NCBI GenBank assembly: GCA_964596165.1
Contig: CAZQTW010000007.1
Coordinates: 1 to 64,000, forward strand
Direction of reading: 5' to 3'
Length of the DNA: 64,000 bases
DNA from: CAYUQT01 sp964596165
Lineage (GTDB): Bacteria; Planctomycetota; Phycisphaerae; UBA1845; JAFGLZ01
The position numbers were made by a program, and so were the translations under genes. How positions within the stretch are numbered: position 1 is the stretch's first letter; every line of letters starts with the position of its first letter. The notes beneath the pieces are model-generated. The model ran no database searches. It was given only the letters and a program-made list of their open reading frames with translations, and was not told the origin of the DNA. Below, one piece after another: positions 1-9,553 of this stretch.

Positions 1-52
1 GACGCCGCTCAGGCCGGAGTACAATCCCACCCCAGAAGTGCCAAACTCCAGA

Positions 53-75
53 CACTGGCGGACAAGCCGCCAGTG
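53..75. repeat. 9-bp perfect inverted repeat upstream of the first gene
   Basis: Two 9-base arms (53-61 and 67-75, CACTGGCGG and its complement) flank a 5-base loop. No T-run follows, so it is not a classical terminator. The surrounding 120 bases repeat GGCAC/GGGCACT words. It could be an intergenic repeat, or an RNA structure from the gene that ends before the window. Confidence 0.4.
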
Positions 76-164
76 GCACCCGTGCGCTTGCGGGCACTTG
101 TGGGCACTCCTACACTGAGACCTTGCGTTGCCGTGACGATGAGTCACGATGCCGGAGATGGGTC

Positions 165-1211
165 ATGTCCCTAAGTAGTCGGTGGTACGGATTAGGCGCG
201 CTCCTGATACTTGGGTACAGCGTGATAGCACACGGGCAGGTCAACACGATGAAAGAGCTCAAGCCGGAGGTGCGCGGGAACTTCGGAACGATTCCGTCGA
301 AGTTCCAGGACTACAAGGTCATCCTCGGGCCGGACAAGGACGAGGCCGACTGGTGGGCCGGGGCGCCGTCGGTCGTCCGCGATGCCAAGGGCGTCTTCTG
401 GCTGGCCTGCCGGATGCGGACGGCCGAGGGCCCGCGCGGTTTTCGCGGCTACGAGATCCGCATCCTGCGGAGTGACGACGGCCTGACATTCACCAAGGTC
501 CACAGCACCAAGCGCGAGGCCGTCCCGATCTCCGGCTTCGAGCGCCCGGCGATCCTCGTCGACCCCAAGACGGGCAAGTTCAAGCTCTACGGCTGCGGGA
601 CGTACAACAACGGGCCCTGGTGCATCATCAAGTTCGACGACGTCGACGACCCGACGAAGTTCGTGCCTTCCTCGGCCCGGCCCGTGATCCAGGGCATGAA
701 GTCCGACGATCCCAGGGAGCGCCGCGTATCGGGGCATAAGGACCCATTCGTCCTCTTCGCCGAGGGACGATACCACTGCTACACGATCGGCATCGTGCGC
801 GACACGGAGCGCGTCTTCCACTTCGTCAGCGACGACGGCGAAAGATGGGAGCCGGTCGGCCACCCCACGCACCATATCATGGACCTGACGGGCTGGCACA
901 CGTTCTTCGTCCGGCCGGCGTGCGTCCTGCCGGTGGGCGCGGGCTACCTGTTCGTCTACGAGGGGTCGAACACGGCCTGGCGCGACCCGGTGTACCAAAT
1001 CGCCACCGGCCTGGGTTTCACGTTCGACCTGCACCACATCATCGATCTCACGCCGGACTCGCCGCTGATCGTCAGCACGACGCCGAGCCCCGAGTTCAGC
1101 ACGTGGCGATACTCGCACTGGCTGTGGGTGGGTGAGGAGATCTGGGTATACGCCGAGGCCGAAAAGCCCAACGGGGCGCACGAGATCCGGCTGTTCCGGT
1201 TGAAGAAATGA
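165..1211 (+). CDS. Secreted beta-propeller glycosidase-like protein
   Basis: A 348-residue protein with a Sec-type signal peptide (hydrophobic stretch about residues 8-20, ending near AHG). The rest reads like a five-bladed beta-propeller of the GH43/GH130/GH32 type: repeated blade strands with Asp/Gly turns, for example S-D-D-G-L near residue 105, E-R-P-A-I near 125 and K-D-P-F-V near 190. I chose ATG 165 because GGAG lies 7 bases upstream; an upstream TTG at 123 would add 14 charged residues before the signal. Known for the fold: hydrolysis or phosphorolysis of plant or microbial oligosaccharides outside the cytoplasm. Substrate unknown; the family assignment comes from reading and may be a non-catalytic relative. 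Confidence 0.7.
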   Translation: MSLSSRWYGLGALLILGYSVIAHGQVNTMKELKPEVRGNFGTIPSKFQDYKVILGPDKDEADWWAGAPSVVRDAKGVFWLACRMRTAEGPRGFRGYEIRILRSDDGLTFTKVHSTKREAVPISGFERPAILVDPKTGKFKLYGCGTYNNGPWCIIKFDDVDDPTKFVPSSARPVIQGMKSDDPRERRVSGHKDPFVLFAEGRYHCYTIGIVRDTERVFHFVSDDGERWEPVGHPTHHIMDLTGWHTFFVRPACVLPVGAGYLFVYEGSNTAWRDPVYQIATGLGFTFDLHHIIDLTPDSPLIVSTTPSPEFSTWRYSHWLWVGEEIWVYAEAEKPNGAHEIRLFRLKK

Positions 1212-1298
1212 CGAGCTGGCCACAGAGGACACAGAGATAAGGAAGTGGGGCCGGCGAAGCACCTTACGACTGTGGAAGGATGTGTCGCAACGCGCCTT

Positions 1299-1316
1299 CC
1301 CCCCTTAGCAAGGGGG
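1299..1316. repeat. C-run/G-run hairpin repeat
   Basis: CCCCCCTT (1299-1306), AGC, then AAGGGGG (1310-1316), followed by a second G-run at 1322-1327. C-run/G-run intergenic hairpins of this style recur in several bacterial phyla. It lies between two + strand genes and lacks a T-tract. It could slow or end transcription or be a dispersed repeat. Confidence 0.4.
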
Positions 1317-1362
1317 ATTGAGGGGGGTCTAGGCGGCGGCTCGTTGTGAGGATTGGCGTCCG

Positions 1363-2877
1363 ATGCCAGAGGATGTCGCACAATCCGCGGTTGATGAAGT
1401 CAAGCCGATCCCACCGCGCTACCGGTGGCTCAAGCGGATCGGCGTGGCGGTGGGAATCATCATCGTCATGCTGATCGGCTTGCGCTTAGCATGGGGTTGG
1501 TACGCCGAGCGGCAGCTCAGGGCCGAGATTGATCACTACCGCGCGGCGGGCGAGCCGATTGATCTGACCGATTTTGACCCGCCGCCCGTGGCCGACAAGG
1601 ACAACGGTGCCCTGCCGCTCCAAGAGGCGGCCAGGGTACTAGCAAGGCTGGACCCCAATTTGACACAGCTGATTCTGGCCGTCTGCGGAGAGCCCGAGGT
1701 ATTCGCGAAGCGACGAGGGGACGTGTGCTGGGCGATGGAGGCGACCGCCGAGGTGAGGGCGCTTGTTCGCAGTGCACGGGCCATGCCGGGGGCGGATTGG
1801 GGAATTCGCTTGCGTAGCCCGGTTACGAACGTTCCGCTAACCGGCCTCGCCATGGATCGACAAATCTCCAAGCTGCTGTTGATCGCCGCGACGTACTACC
1901 ACCAGGAGCAGAACGACCGCGAGGCGGTGGAGACGCTTCACGACCTGTTCGCCCAAGCTCGCCATGTCGACAGTAAACCATTGTTAATCAGCCACTTGGT
2001 GGCCTTGGCGATGGACACTTTGGGGGTGCACGGAATTGAAGAAATGGCTCCGAGTTTACGGGTGAAGGACGGCCCGGGTGCACGGGATGGAACAACCCCT
2101 GCTACGCGGCAGCAGGTCGAGGCCTTGACTCGCGAGCTCCTCGATGACCGGGAGTGGTCGCAAAGGTTCGTTCGCGCGCTCCAGGCGGACCGGGCGGTGG
2201 ATCTGGACTGGGCCGAGTCGGTTGCCCAAGGGAGGAGCCGGTACCCCCTCACCTTCGGTGCCACCGGACCCCCCGACCTGCTGGACAGAGCTCTGGCATG
2301 GGTCTTCAAGCCGATGATCCAACTCGATACCATTCGGAGGATGCGCGATACGACGACCGGGATCCGGGCGGCAAAAGAGAGGTCCTGGGCCACGGCCCGT
2401 CCCCACGGCGCGCCTGATCCGACGGATGCTGCCGGGCTTAAGCGCGCCACCCGCCTCATAAGCAAGAGGATGGTCTCGCTCAACACGGGCATCGCTCAAC
2501 ATTTTCGTGCGCTGGCATTCCGACGAATGGCGGGAGTGGCATTGGCAATCCGGTTGTACGAGATCGACCACGGCCGGCGACCAGAAACGCTCGAGGAGTT
2601 GGTCCCGAGGTACCTGCCGTTTGTTCCGCCGGATCCGTTTGCGTCAGACGGGCGCAAGATCGGCTACAGGCCGCATGCGCCGAAGCCCCTCCTGTACAGT
2701 ATCAACGAGAACGGCATCGATGATGAGGGGCAATACGGGCTTTGGCCCTATGGCTCGGTGGATCGGAGGGCGAAGGATCTGCCGTTCTTTCTCAACGGCG
2801 ATCGGCCACGCATGAGATCGCCAGCAACTACAACGGCAAGCGCCCCCGTTGCGTCATCGCAGACTGTCGACAACTAA
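1363..2877 (+). CDS. Membrane-anchored protein with pseudopilin-like C-terminal motif
   Basis: A 504-residue protein with one N-terminal transmembrane segment (about 26-46) after a short charged cytoplasmic part, then a helical extracytoplasmic domain. Near residues 385-450 it has the pattern A-I-R-L-Y-E-I-D-H-G...P-E-T-L-E-E-L-V-P-R-Y...D-P-F...I-G-Y. This is typical of the C-terminal part of many planctomycete membrane proteins and of pseudopilin-like proteins, where a helix is followed by an L-x-x-L-V-P-x-Y loop. Function unknown. The last 24 bases overlap the end of the convergent gene that ends at 2854. Confidence 0.7.
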   Translation: MPEDVAQSAVDEVKPIPPRYRWLKRIGVAVGIIIVMLIGLRLAWGWYAERQLRAEIDHYRAAGEPIDLTDFDPPPVADKDNGALPLQEAARVLARLDPNLTQLILAVCGEPEVFAKRRGDVCWAMEATAEVRALVRSARAMPGADWGIRLRSPVTNVPLTGLAMDRQISKLLLIAATYYHQEQNDREAVETLHDLFAQARHVDSKPLLISHLVALAMDTLGVHGIEEMAPSLRVKDGPGARDGTTPATRQQVEALTRELLDDREWSQRFVRALQADRAVDLDWAESVAQGRSRYPLTFGATGPPDLLDRALAWVFKPMIQLDTIRRMRDTTTGIRAAKERSWATARPHGAPDPTDAAGLKRATRLISKRMVSLNTGIAQHFRALAFRRMAGVALAIRLYEIDHGRRPETLEELVPRYLPFVPPDPFASDGRKIGYRPHAPKPLLYSINENGIDDEGQYGLWPYGSVDRRAKDLPFFLNGDRPRMRSPATTTASAPVASSQTVDN

Positions 2878-3750
2878 GGCGACGTAACCTACAACCAGCG
2901 AGATGCCTCCGACGATCAGCACGACAACCACTGGCCACAGAATGGGCAGTCCCGCGATCCACAGCAGGCGGCCAGGGTACGAGTGCTGGAACACCCGCCG
3001 GGCCAATCGCCAGAGGGCGAACCACCAGAAGAAAGGCTCAAGCACGAGTCCGAGCACGCCCGGAACACCAATCAGAAGGGCAAGCATGACAATCAGTAAT
3101 CCGGAATCGGAAGCACGCTCGAAGGGACCGCTTAGCTCAAGCGACAGAAGATAGACGCCCAAGAGCAGCGCCATGACCAACGTCCATGCCAGCGGCGCGC
3201 AGGCGTAGTAGCTCAGGGCGATCGCCCTGTTTTGCATTTCGATGGGCAGCCCTTGAGGGTGGAAGGCATAGCTCGGCAGGCCTGTGATGGCCACAAGGGC
3301 CAGCACGAGTGCGACGCCCACGGCCACAATAGTCCAGATCATCGCCACGATCTCTTCGACGATCGGATCCTTGAGCGACGGAAAGAACTCCAAGACAATG
3401 GGCACTGCGACAATCAGCGGAATGGACAGGCACAAGTTGAGTACGGTGAGCCAGCGAAACCGCTGGGCATCGCCGAAAGCAACGGGACGACAGAGTTCCT
3501 CAGCGAAGCGCTTGGTTCTGGCCGTCACGAACCATACTGTCCTCCAATACGCTCGAAATCGACCGATCTCATGCCGGTGGACCCAGGGGATGGCCGAGAC
3601 CCGCAGCGTGGCCCGGTCGAACTCGCGGCCACACTCGGGACAGCGGTCGCTCTCGACGCCGCGGAGGTTGTAGCCGCACTGCGGGCAGAAGATGTCCTCG
3701 TCGAAGGCGAACTGGCTGGGCGGGTCGTTGGATGTCTGTATCGAGGTCAT
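2854..3750 (-). CDS. Zinc-ribbon integral membrane protein
   Basis: A 298-residue protein. The N-terminus carries a zinc ribbon with two Cys pairs, C-P-Q-C-G-Y-N-L-R-G and C-P-E-C-G, at about residues 22-40. At least four hydrophobic segments follow (about 100-125, 135-160, 175-200, 225-245), plus a hydrophobic C-terminus. This C-P-x-C-G-Y-x-L-R-G ribbon joined to a polytopic membrane part is a recurrent planctomycete architecture of unknown role. The gene converges on and overlaps its + strand neighbour. The Shine-Dalgarno upstream of ATG 3750 is weak. Confidence 0.7.
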   Translation of the reverse strand: MTSIQTSNDPPSQFAFDEDIFCPQCGYNLRGVESDRCPECGREFDRATLRVSAIPWVHRHEIGRFRAYWRTVWFVTARTKRFAEELCRPVAFGDAQRFRWLTVLNLCLSIPLIVAVPIVLEFFPSLKDPIVEEIVAMIWTIVAVGVALVLALVAITGLPSYAFHPQGLPIEMQNRAIALSYYACAPLAWTLVMALLLGVYLLSLELSGPFERASDSGLLIVMLALLIGVPGVLGLVLEPFFWWFALWRLARRVFQHSYPGRLLWIAGLPILWPVVVVLIVGGISLVVGYVALVVDSLR

Positions 3751-3847
3751 GACGGGATCGCCATCCCCAAGGACATAGTCATGCGCACCAGCCTACGACG
3801 CACAACCGGGCTCGACCATTGCCGGCAAGAGTCAGACCAGCTCAGGC

Positions 3848-4255
3848 TCAGGCGGCATTATAGAGTGTCCTGCCTTCGCGAAGGACGGTGTGATAAATGA
3901 GTCCGACGTTCTCCCGATGTCGTTCCAGATCGCCGACGGTGGCCACGACCAGATCGAACGGTGTTCTGACCCCGTGAATCGTGCGGTAGAGGTACGCCGC
4001 CGTGTGACGGCGATGCGTCCCTTCCGGCATGACCACCAGAAGGTCGATGTCACTATCCGGCTTAGTCTGGTCGCGCGCCGCGGAGCCGAACAGGATGATG
4101 CGCAGAGGATCGACCGCCTCCACGATTCGTCGTATCAGGACCTGCAGATCGCTTTCGGTTGCGGGCACGATAGGTACTCGCCGTATCCCCCGCTTCACTT
4201 CAGAACTCGGCGCAGTCGATGTCGTTTGGGCAGCTCTTTTCCGCATCCGGGGCAC
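3848..4255 (-). CDS. MNT-type nucleotidyltransferase domain protein
   Basis: A 135-residue protein with the minimal nucleotidyltransferase core: I-I-L-F-G-S-A-A-R at about residues 53-61 and D-S-D-I-D-L-L-V at about 67-74. The two aspartates of the latter bind metal. In MntA/HepT modules such proteins AMPylate a HEPN toxin and so neutralise it. GTG 4255 fits GGGAG six bases upstream; ATG 4246 is the alternative. No HEPN-like reading frame lies on either side, so the usual partner is missing. It may act alone or on a partner elsewhere. Confidence 0.75.
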   Translation of the reverse strand: MPRMRKRAAQTTSTAPSSEVKRGIRRVPIVPATESDLQVLIRRIVEAVDPLRIILFGSAARDQTKPDSDIDLLVVMPEGTHRRHTAAYLYRTIHGVRTPFDLVVATVGDLERHRENVGLIYHTVLREGRTLYNAA

Positions 4256-4550
4256 CTGTCACTCCCGTCGCCGGTGAGATCGTGGCCGCAGGACCGGCAG
4301 CGACAGGGAGGAGGGTGGCGACCATGCGAACGTCGATACCGGGACCATGCCGGAACAGCGGAAGGCAAGATCGGGGCTTACAGTATCTCAGGATCGAACG
4401 CGGCTGCCAGGCCGTCGCGTGCAAGCAGGCAAACGGTGACGAGGCCGGGCCACAGCACCCACCGCAATCGAGATGGCCCTGGCATGCCTCTCGGCCTACC
4501 TCGGCGGGCAGGTGGCGGCAACGGGGAAAGGGGGGCCATCAACCGCGTTT

Positions 4551-6638
4551 CTAGCGACCGAGCATCTTCCACAGATAGGCATACTGCAGGGCGTGCAGTC
4601 GGGCACGTTGGGCGTTGGTCGAGCCCGATCCGTGGCCGCCCTCCATGTTCTCGTAGTAGTAGACCGGGTGACCCATGTCGATCATCTTGGCGGCCATCTT
4701 GCGGGCGTGGCCGGGGTGGACGCGGTCGTCGCGGGTCGTGGTACAGAAGAACACCTTTGGGTACGTCACACCCTTCTTGATGAGGTGGTAGGGCGACCAG
4801 GTCCGGATGTACGCCCAGTCCTCGGGCTTGTCCGGGTTGCCGTACTCCTCCATCCACGAGGCGCCGGCGAGCAGCTTGTTGTATCGCTGCATGTCGAGCA
4901 GCGGCACCTGGCAGACGACGGCGTGGAATAACTCGGGGTATAGGGCAAACGTGCCGCCGACCAGCAGGCCGCCTTGTGAGCCGCCGATGATGCCGAGGTG
5001 GCGCGGCGAGGTGACCTTGCGCGCGATCAGGTCCGAGGCAACCGCGCTGAAATCCTCGAAGTTTCGCATGTGGTTTTCGCGCATCGCCGCCCGGTGCCAA
5101 GCCGGCCCGAACTCGCCGCCGCCGCGGATGTTGGCGATCGCGTAGACGCCGCCGCGCTCGAGCCACGACGCGCCCAGCGTCGGGTTGTAGCGAGGAGTCA
5201 GTGGGTTCTCGAAGCCGCCGTACCCGTGGAGCAGCGTCGGCGCCTTGCCATCGGGTTTGAATCCCTTGGGCACGGCCAGGAAGTACGGGATGGGGGTGCC
5301 GTCCTTCGAGGTCGCCTCGTGCTGGGTGACGCGGATGCCGCCGGCGTCGAAGAACGCCGGTAGTGACTTGACCTTCTCGGTGTGCCCGCCCGTCGCCAGG
5401 ACGAGGCTGCCGGGGGTTAGGAGGTCCTCGTAGGTGTAAAAGAACAGGTCGGCGTCGTCGCTGGTCGCCGCGATCCCGGCGGCGCCGAGACCCGGTAGCG
5501 CGACCTCGTCCCGCATCCAGTTGCCCTCGGCGAATGTGAGGCGGTACATTCGGCTCTTCACATTGTCGAGGGTTGTGTAGATGATCCGGTCGCGGGTCGT
5601 CGCCACGCCGGCGAGCGCGACCCGCGCCGACGGCTCGAACAGGACGGTGAACGACTTGGCACCGCGCAACAGGTCGTCGACGTCGGCGGCGAGCAGCGAG
5701 CCCGCCCGGTAGGTTGTGCCGTCGACCTTCCAGTCGCTCCGCAGCGAGAACAGGACGTGGTCGCGGAAGATCGTCTTGAAGTCGGCGTCGTTCGGCAGGT
5801 CAAGGCGGATCAGACGGTCGCCCGCGCCGAGGTAGGCCTCGCCGGTGAAGAACGTCCTGCGGCGTTCGACAATCATGTAGCGGCCCTCGGGTGTGTCGAT
5901 CGAGGCCGGCCACGCGCCCATGTCGGAAGCGACCGTCTCAAAGATCGTCCGCGCGTCGGCGAGCTTGGCGCCGCGCCTCCACTCCTTGACGATGCGCGGG
6001 TAGCCGGAGGTCGTTAGTGAGCCGTCGCCCCAGTTGGTCGCGACCCACAGCGTATTCTCATCCTTCCACGCCACGCCGCTCTTTGCCTCCGGAACAAAGA
6101 AGCCGTCCGTAACGAACGTCTTGGCGACGGCGTCGAACTCGCGCCGCTCGGCGGCGTCGGAGCCGCCCCGCGAAAGCGTGACCATGGAACGACGGTACTC
6201 GGGACCGAGGCAGTCGAAACCCTTGTAGACCCAGGGCACGTTGTCGGCCTTGGCCATCGCGTCGATGTCGAGCACGAGTTCCCACGACGGCGCTGCGCTC
6301 GTGTACGAGGCGAGCGAGGTCCGGCGCAGGATACCGCGCGGGTGGTCCTTATCCTGCCAGAAGTTGTAGATAACCTCACCCCGCACGTACGGGTACGGGA
6401 TGCGGTCCTGGGAGTCGAGGATCGACAGCGTCCGCTCGTAAACCGGCCCATAGACGGGGACCGCTTCGAGTTCCTCGAGTGTCTTGGCATTCTGCTCCTT
6501 GACCCAGGCGATCGACTTGTCGCCCAGGATGTCCTCGAGCCACAGATACGGGTCCACGGCGTCGGCGGCATGCAGTGCGGCCGGCGGCACCGGTACCAGG
6601 ACGGGCAGCAGGGCAACAGCGAGGTGACTCTTTGTCAT
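4551..6638 (-). CDS. Prolyl oligopeptidase (S9A), exported
   Basis: A 695-residue serine peptidase with a signal peptide (about 1-25). It follows the S9A layout: an N-terminal propeller part (D-P-Y-L-W-L-E-D near residue 29), then a C-terminal alpha/beta hydrolase domain. The nucleophile is the Ser of G-G-S-Q-G-G (about 550), the Asp is in T-R-D-D-R-V (about 638), and the His is in E-G-G-H-G (about 670). Length matches the family (680-720). It hydrolyses short peptides after proline, here probably in the periplasm. GGAGG lies upstream of ATG 6638. It appears monocistronic. Confidence 0.92.
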   Translation of the reverse strand: MTKSHLAVALLPVLVPVPPAALHAADAVDPYLWLEDILGDKSIAWVKEQNAKTLEELEAVPVYGPVYERTLSILDSQDRIPYPYVRGEVIYNFWQDKDHPRGILRRTSLASYTSAAPSWELVLDIDAMAKADNVPWVYKGFDCLGPEYRRSMVTLSRGGSDAAERREFDAVAKTFVTDGFFVPEAKSGVAWKDENTLWVATNWGDGSLTTSGYPRIVKEWRRGAKLADARTIFETVASDMGAWPASIDTPEGRYMIVERRRTFFTGEAYLGAGDRLIRLDLPNDADFKTIFRDHVLFSLRSDWKVDGTTYRAGSLLAADVDDLLRGAKSFTVLFEPSARVALAGVATTRDRIIYTTLDNVKSRMYRLTFAEGNWMRDEVALPGLGAAGIAATSDDADLFFYTYEDLLTPGSLVLATGGHTEKVKSLPAFFDAGGIRVTQHEATSKDGTPIPYFLAVPKGFKPDGKAPTLLHGYGGFENPLTPRYNPTLGASWLERGGVYAIANIRGGGEFGPAWHRAAMRENHMRNFEDFSAVASDLIARKVTSPRHLGIIGGSQGGLLVGGTFALYPELFHAVVCQVPLLDMQRYNKLLAGASWMEEYGNPDKPEDWAYIRTWSPYHLIKKGVTYPKVFFCTTTRDDRVHPGHARKMAAKMIDMGHPVYYYENMEGGHGSGSTNAQRARLHALQYAYLWKMLGR

Positions 6639-6931
6639 TGTTCGCCTCCGGAGAACCGGCCAATCCCCATCTGCTCGGCGACCGTCCCGACGGCGCCGTC
6701 AGACCGCCGGCCATTGTACGGCCTCGGAAGCCGCGGGCCATCACCATCCATTCCCAGCGGCGAATCGACCGCCAGATACCCACTCGCCGTTGAGTCCGTC
6801 TACCGATGGGAATCCGACTTCAGCTTTGTCGGCTCCCTCCCGATGAGGTCGAGATGCCGAGTATCACGGGTTGACGTCTTGTTTCCCCTTCCTGTTTTTG
6901 TCGGTCTCATCGTGACGCATCCCCTGACATT

Positions 6932-7138
6932 TCACTCTCGCAGGGCCTTGATCCCATCGGGCGTATGTCTCTCGTACTTCCTCTTGAGCTCATCGGGTAG
7001 GTCTACGTGGTTGTCAATAACCTTCAGAGGAAGAAAGGGGTCGGGCTCGCTTCCTTCCTGTCGCCCGTCCGCCTCACCGTGGAGTGTCGGTATGCCCGAA
7101 TGTCTTCGGATTGACCGCCGCCGCCTCCCTGGCGGCTC
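6932..7138 (-). pseudogene. Orphan C-terminal coding remnant
   Basis: The 560-base gap upstream of the peptidase gene holds a reading frame open for about 68 codons with no usable start. It ends in a charged, coding-like tail (L-P-L-K-V-I-D-N-H-V-D-L-P-D-E-L-K-R, then H-T-P-D-G-I-K-A-L-R-E, stop at 6932). A stop lies just upstream of 7138. I read it as the 3' remnant of a lost gene of unknown family; it could be chance. Nothing else is recognisable between 6639 and 7198. Confidence 0.3.
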
Positions 7139-7198
7139 TGAAACCGGTGCCGGTCACGACCGGCATGGGCCTTTGTGTGGGAGTCGTCCCACAAGCGT

Positions 7199-9181
7199 CT
7201 AGTTCTTCCAAGCGTCCCAAAATCCGCCGTAGGGTGGCAGCTTCACACCGGCCCGGCGCATGGCCGTGCGCTTCTTGATCGCGGGCTTTCCGGCCGCCTC
7301 GGGCACGTTCAGGTCGATCGACTCGGATGTCTCCTGCCTGCCCATCAAGTCCCTGACCTGGAAGAACAGCTCGTAGGTTCCCGGTTTGATGGGAGTCCGC
7401 GACAGTGTGATTGAGGACGAAGCGACCGCGAACTCAGAGCCGTAGGTGTATGTGATCTCCTCGGACGGCAGATCGATCGTCAGGAAGACGGGGGTAACGA
7501 TATCTCCCTCTCTTAGAACCACGCGATGGCGTGAGGCAGCCTCCACCGGCAGTATCCCTTCCCACGCCGACCGTATCCGGCCCTCGTTCAGAGTCTGATC
7601 ATAGAGAACGGCCAGATTCACCGGCTTGTTCCGGTCTGTCGTCGTCCCCTTTGGCCGATGCAGGGCGGGGATAGAGAGGACATAGAGATCGAACCGGGGC
7701 TTATAGTCGAAGAACATCGTCACGTGGTTGCCATTCAGACTAAACCATTGATTATCGAGCGCGTAGCTCAGGGTGTAGGAGCTGCCTACTCCCGTGGCGC
7801 CGGCAAGGTCCATGCCGAGCATGGTGGCCGTCGTGGGGCTATTCAGGACGCCCAGGGTCACGTACTGTTCGCCCAGCCCGTAAGGGCTGGTGACGTTGGC
7901 GCTGAGGGTGCTGCCCAGGGCAACGATGTCGGAGACGACGATGGGGACATTGGAGTCGTCGTTCAGGGGTTCCAGCACGTAACTTTCAACCATGGCCTGA
8001 TAGTCGCCCAGGAACGGAACCATCCGGTATGCCCGTCCGTCCTGCAACGCTTTTCTGAAATCATGGAATGGCATGTAGATCGACAGGCCGCCGGCGTCGG
8101 GATGCGCCGGGCCTTTGACGTTGTAGCGGACGGCCTTCAGCACTTCGTCCAATGTGCGATTGGCCGAGTCCCTGTACCGATCGGTCTGGCTCAGCAGCGT
8201 GAGGAAGTGACCGAGATCGACGATGTTGCTGAATCTTCTGTTGATGTAGTCGGCGCCGAATTCGTCGGTGCCATTGCGCGCGCCGGCCACAGCCAACCAG
8301 GCGGATCGCTCAGCGGCCTCGATTTGTTCGCGCATCTGAACGGACAACGGGCCTAGTTCCGAAAGGATAGGAGATATCTTCGAAAGCTCGACGACCGAAA
8401 GGGTGTAGAAGTCCGCGGAATCGACGGCCTTGGCGGCATATCCGTCGGCGATGGCCATGCCGACGGTCAGACCATCGGCATGGGGGTCCGTGGCAATCGC
8501 GTTGAGGAAGGGGGTGTAGTCCCACCCGGGGCCGGGTTCGAGGTCTTCAGAGGCCACAAGATAAGTGGCAAAGGGTGCCAGTTGCGTCGCCACCTCGATC
8601 GTGGCCATCAGACAGGCGTCGAAGCCGACGATATCGAGCTTCTTGCCGGTGACGGCCACCGCGTCTCCGATGGCCTGACGGATGCCCGGAACCGACAAGC
8701 GACTCGATCGGTTTTCATCCACGCCGAATCCACCGATGACGCCGCCGCCGTGGTCCCACAAGACCAGTATGAACCGGTCGGCCGGATAGGCCGTCTGGCC
8801 CCAAAGGATAAAGTCCTTCAGGGTGTTCGGCTCGCCCATGTTCAGATCACCCAGATCCGCCAGTGTGACGACTTCGCCGTTCAGAACCCGCTTGCGTTGA
8901 ACGGTCCTCCAGCCCTCCTTGTTGGCCCCTCCGGTAAGCAGAAGGATGTTTAGATGGGCCGACGGAACGGCGGCTTGCATTTCCTCGATGTTATCGGTGG
9001 CCATGTTTCCGTCACTCTCAAGGTCGGAGCCGACGATATAGACCATGACCGTGGTCTTGGACGGCAGAAGGGGCCAGAAGCCTGGGGCACAGGACGTGGC
9101 AAGCAACGGAACCAAGGCAACGGTCGCTATCCAAAGCCCGAGGATTCGACGGATTCGGACGGGTCGTCTTGCTGAGAACAT
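7199..9181 (-). CDS. Clostripain-family (C11) cysteine peptidase lipoprotein
   Basis: A 660-residue protein that starts with a lipoprotein signal: basic R-R-P-V-R-I-R-R, a hydrophobic core and the lipobox L-A-T-S-C. The catalytic domain shows the C11 features M-V-Y-I-V-G-S-D-L-E, the His of L-W-D-H-G-G-G and the Cys of G-F-D-A-C-L-M-A. A beta-rich C-terminal half of about 250 residues follows. Known for C11: cysteine endopeptidases cleaving after basic residues. ATG 9181 is chosen because GGGAGG lies about 8 bases upstream; the frame extends to 9424 but that stretch is Arg-rich and not signal-like. The protein is expected to be membrane-anchored outside the cytoplasm. Confidence 0.85.
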   Translation of the reverse strand: MFSARRPVRIRRILGLWIATVALVPLLATSCAPGFWPLLPSKTTVMVYIVGSDLESDGNMATDNIEEMQAAVPSAHLNILLLTGGANKEGWRTVQRKRVLNGEVVTLADLGDLNMGEPNTLKDFILWGQTAYPADRFILVLWDHGGGVIGGFGVDENRSSRLSVPGIRQAIGDAVAVTGKKLDIVGFDACLMATIEVATQLAPFATYLVASEDLEPGPGWDYTPFLNAIATDPHADGLTVGMAIADGYAAKAVDSADFYTLSVVELSKISPILSELGPLSVQMREQIEAAERSAWLAVAGARNGTDEFGADYINRRFSNIVDLGHFLTLLSQTDRYRDSANRTLDEVLKAVRYNVKGPAHPDAGGLSIYMPFHDFRKALQDGRAYRMVPFLGDYQAMVESYVLEPLNDDSNVPIVVSDIVALGSTLSANVTSPYGLGEQYVTLGVLNSPTTATMLGMDLAGATGVGSSYTLSYALDNQWFSLNGNHVTMFFDYKPRFDLYVLSIPALHRPKGTTTDRNKPVNLAVLYDQTLNEGRIRSAWEGILPVEAASRHRVVLREGDIVTPVFLTIDLPSEEITYTYGSEFAVASSSITLSRTPIKPGTYELFFQVRDLMGRQETSESIDLNVPEAAGKPAIKKRTAMRRAGVKLPPYGGFWDAWKN

Positions 9182-9476
9182 CGATGGCCTCCCAGGCAAT
9201 GTGATTGTCTCATCTTGGATACGTATGAGTAGCCGGAGGCCCTGGCGCCGCTGGCCCTCTGACAGTCCCACGCTATCAGTATCGGAATCCCCTGGGCGAC
9301 GCTCCAACACGGAATCTGTTCGTCGGTGACGTTTGGCCTTGCGGCGGAAGACATCCGTCGATAGGGACCGACGGCCGGCCACACACGGCATCGCCAGGGA
9401 ACGTAGGCACCCTTGGCGGAACATGAGTTCCGGCGGTGCGGATGGAAGGTGATTGGCGGGGAGCCTTTACGGAACC

Positions 9477-9553
9477 GGCATTTCTGGTAGCGTATGGGCC
9501 GCGACGTGGGATGGGGGTCACTATACGTTCGACTGGGAGGATGTGACGTGCAT
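9477..9553 (+). repeat. Copy 1 of a 77-base upstream/5' duplication
   Basis: This stretch aligns without gaps to 12737-12813, 64 of 77 bases identical by eye. It covers the promoter-proximal region, the GGGAGG ribosome binding site and the GTG start of the gene at 9548. Confidence 0.85.

Noticed and set aside
192..1262. 356-codon minus-strand frame
   Set aside because: Antisense to the propeller gene with low-complexity Arg/Val/Asp composition.
3750..4560. HEPN toxin partner for the nucleotidyltransferase
   Set aside because: No frame here has the R-x4-6-H motif or a helical composition typical of HEPN.
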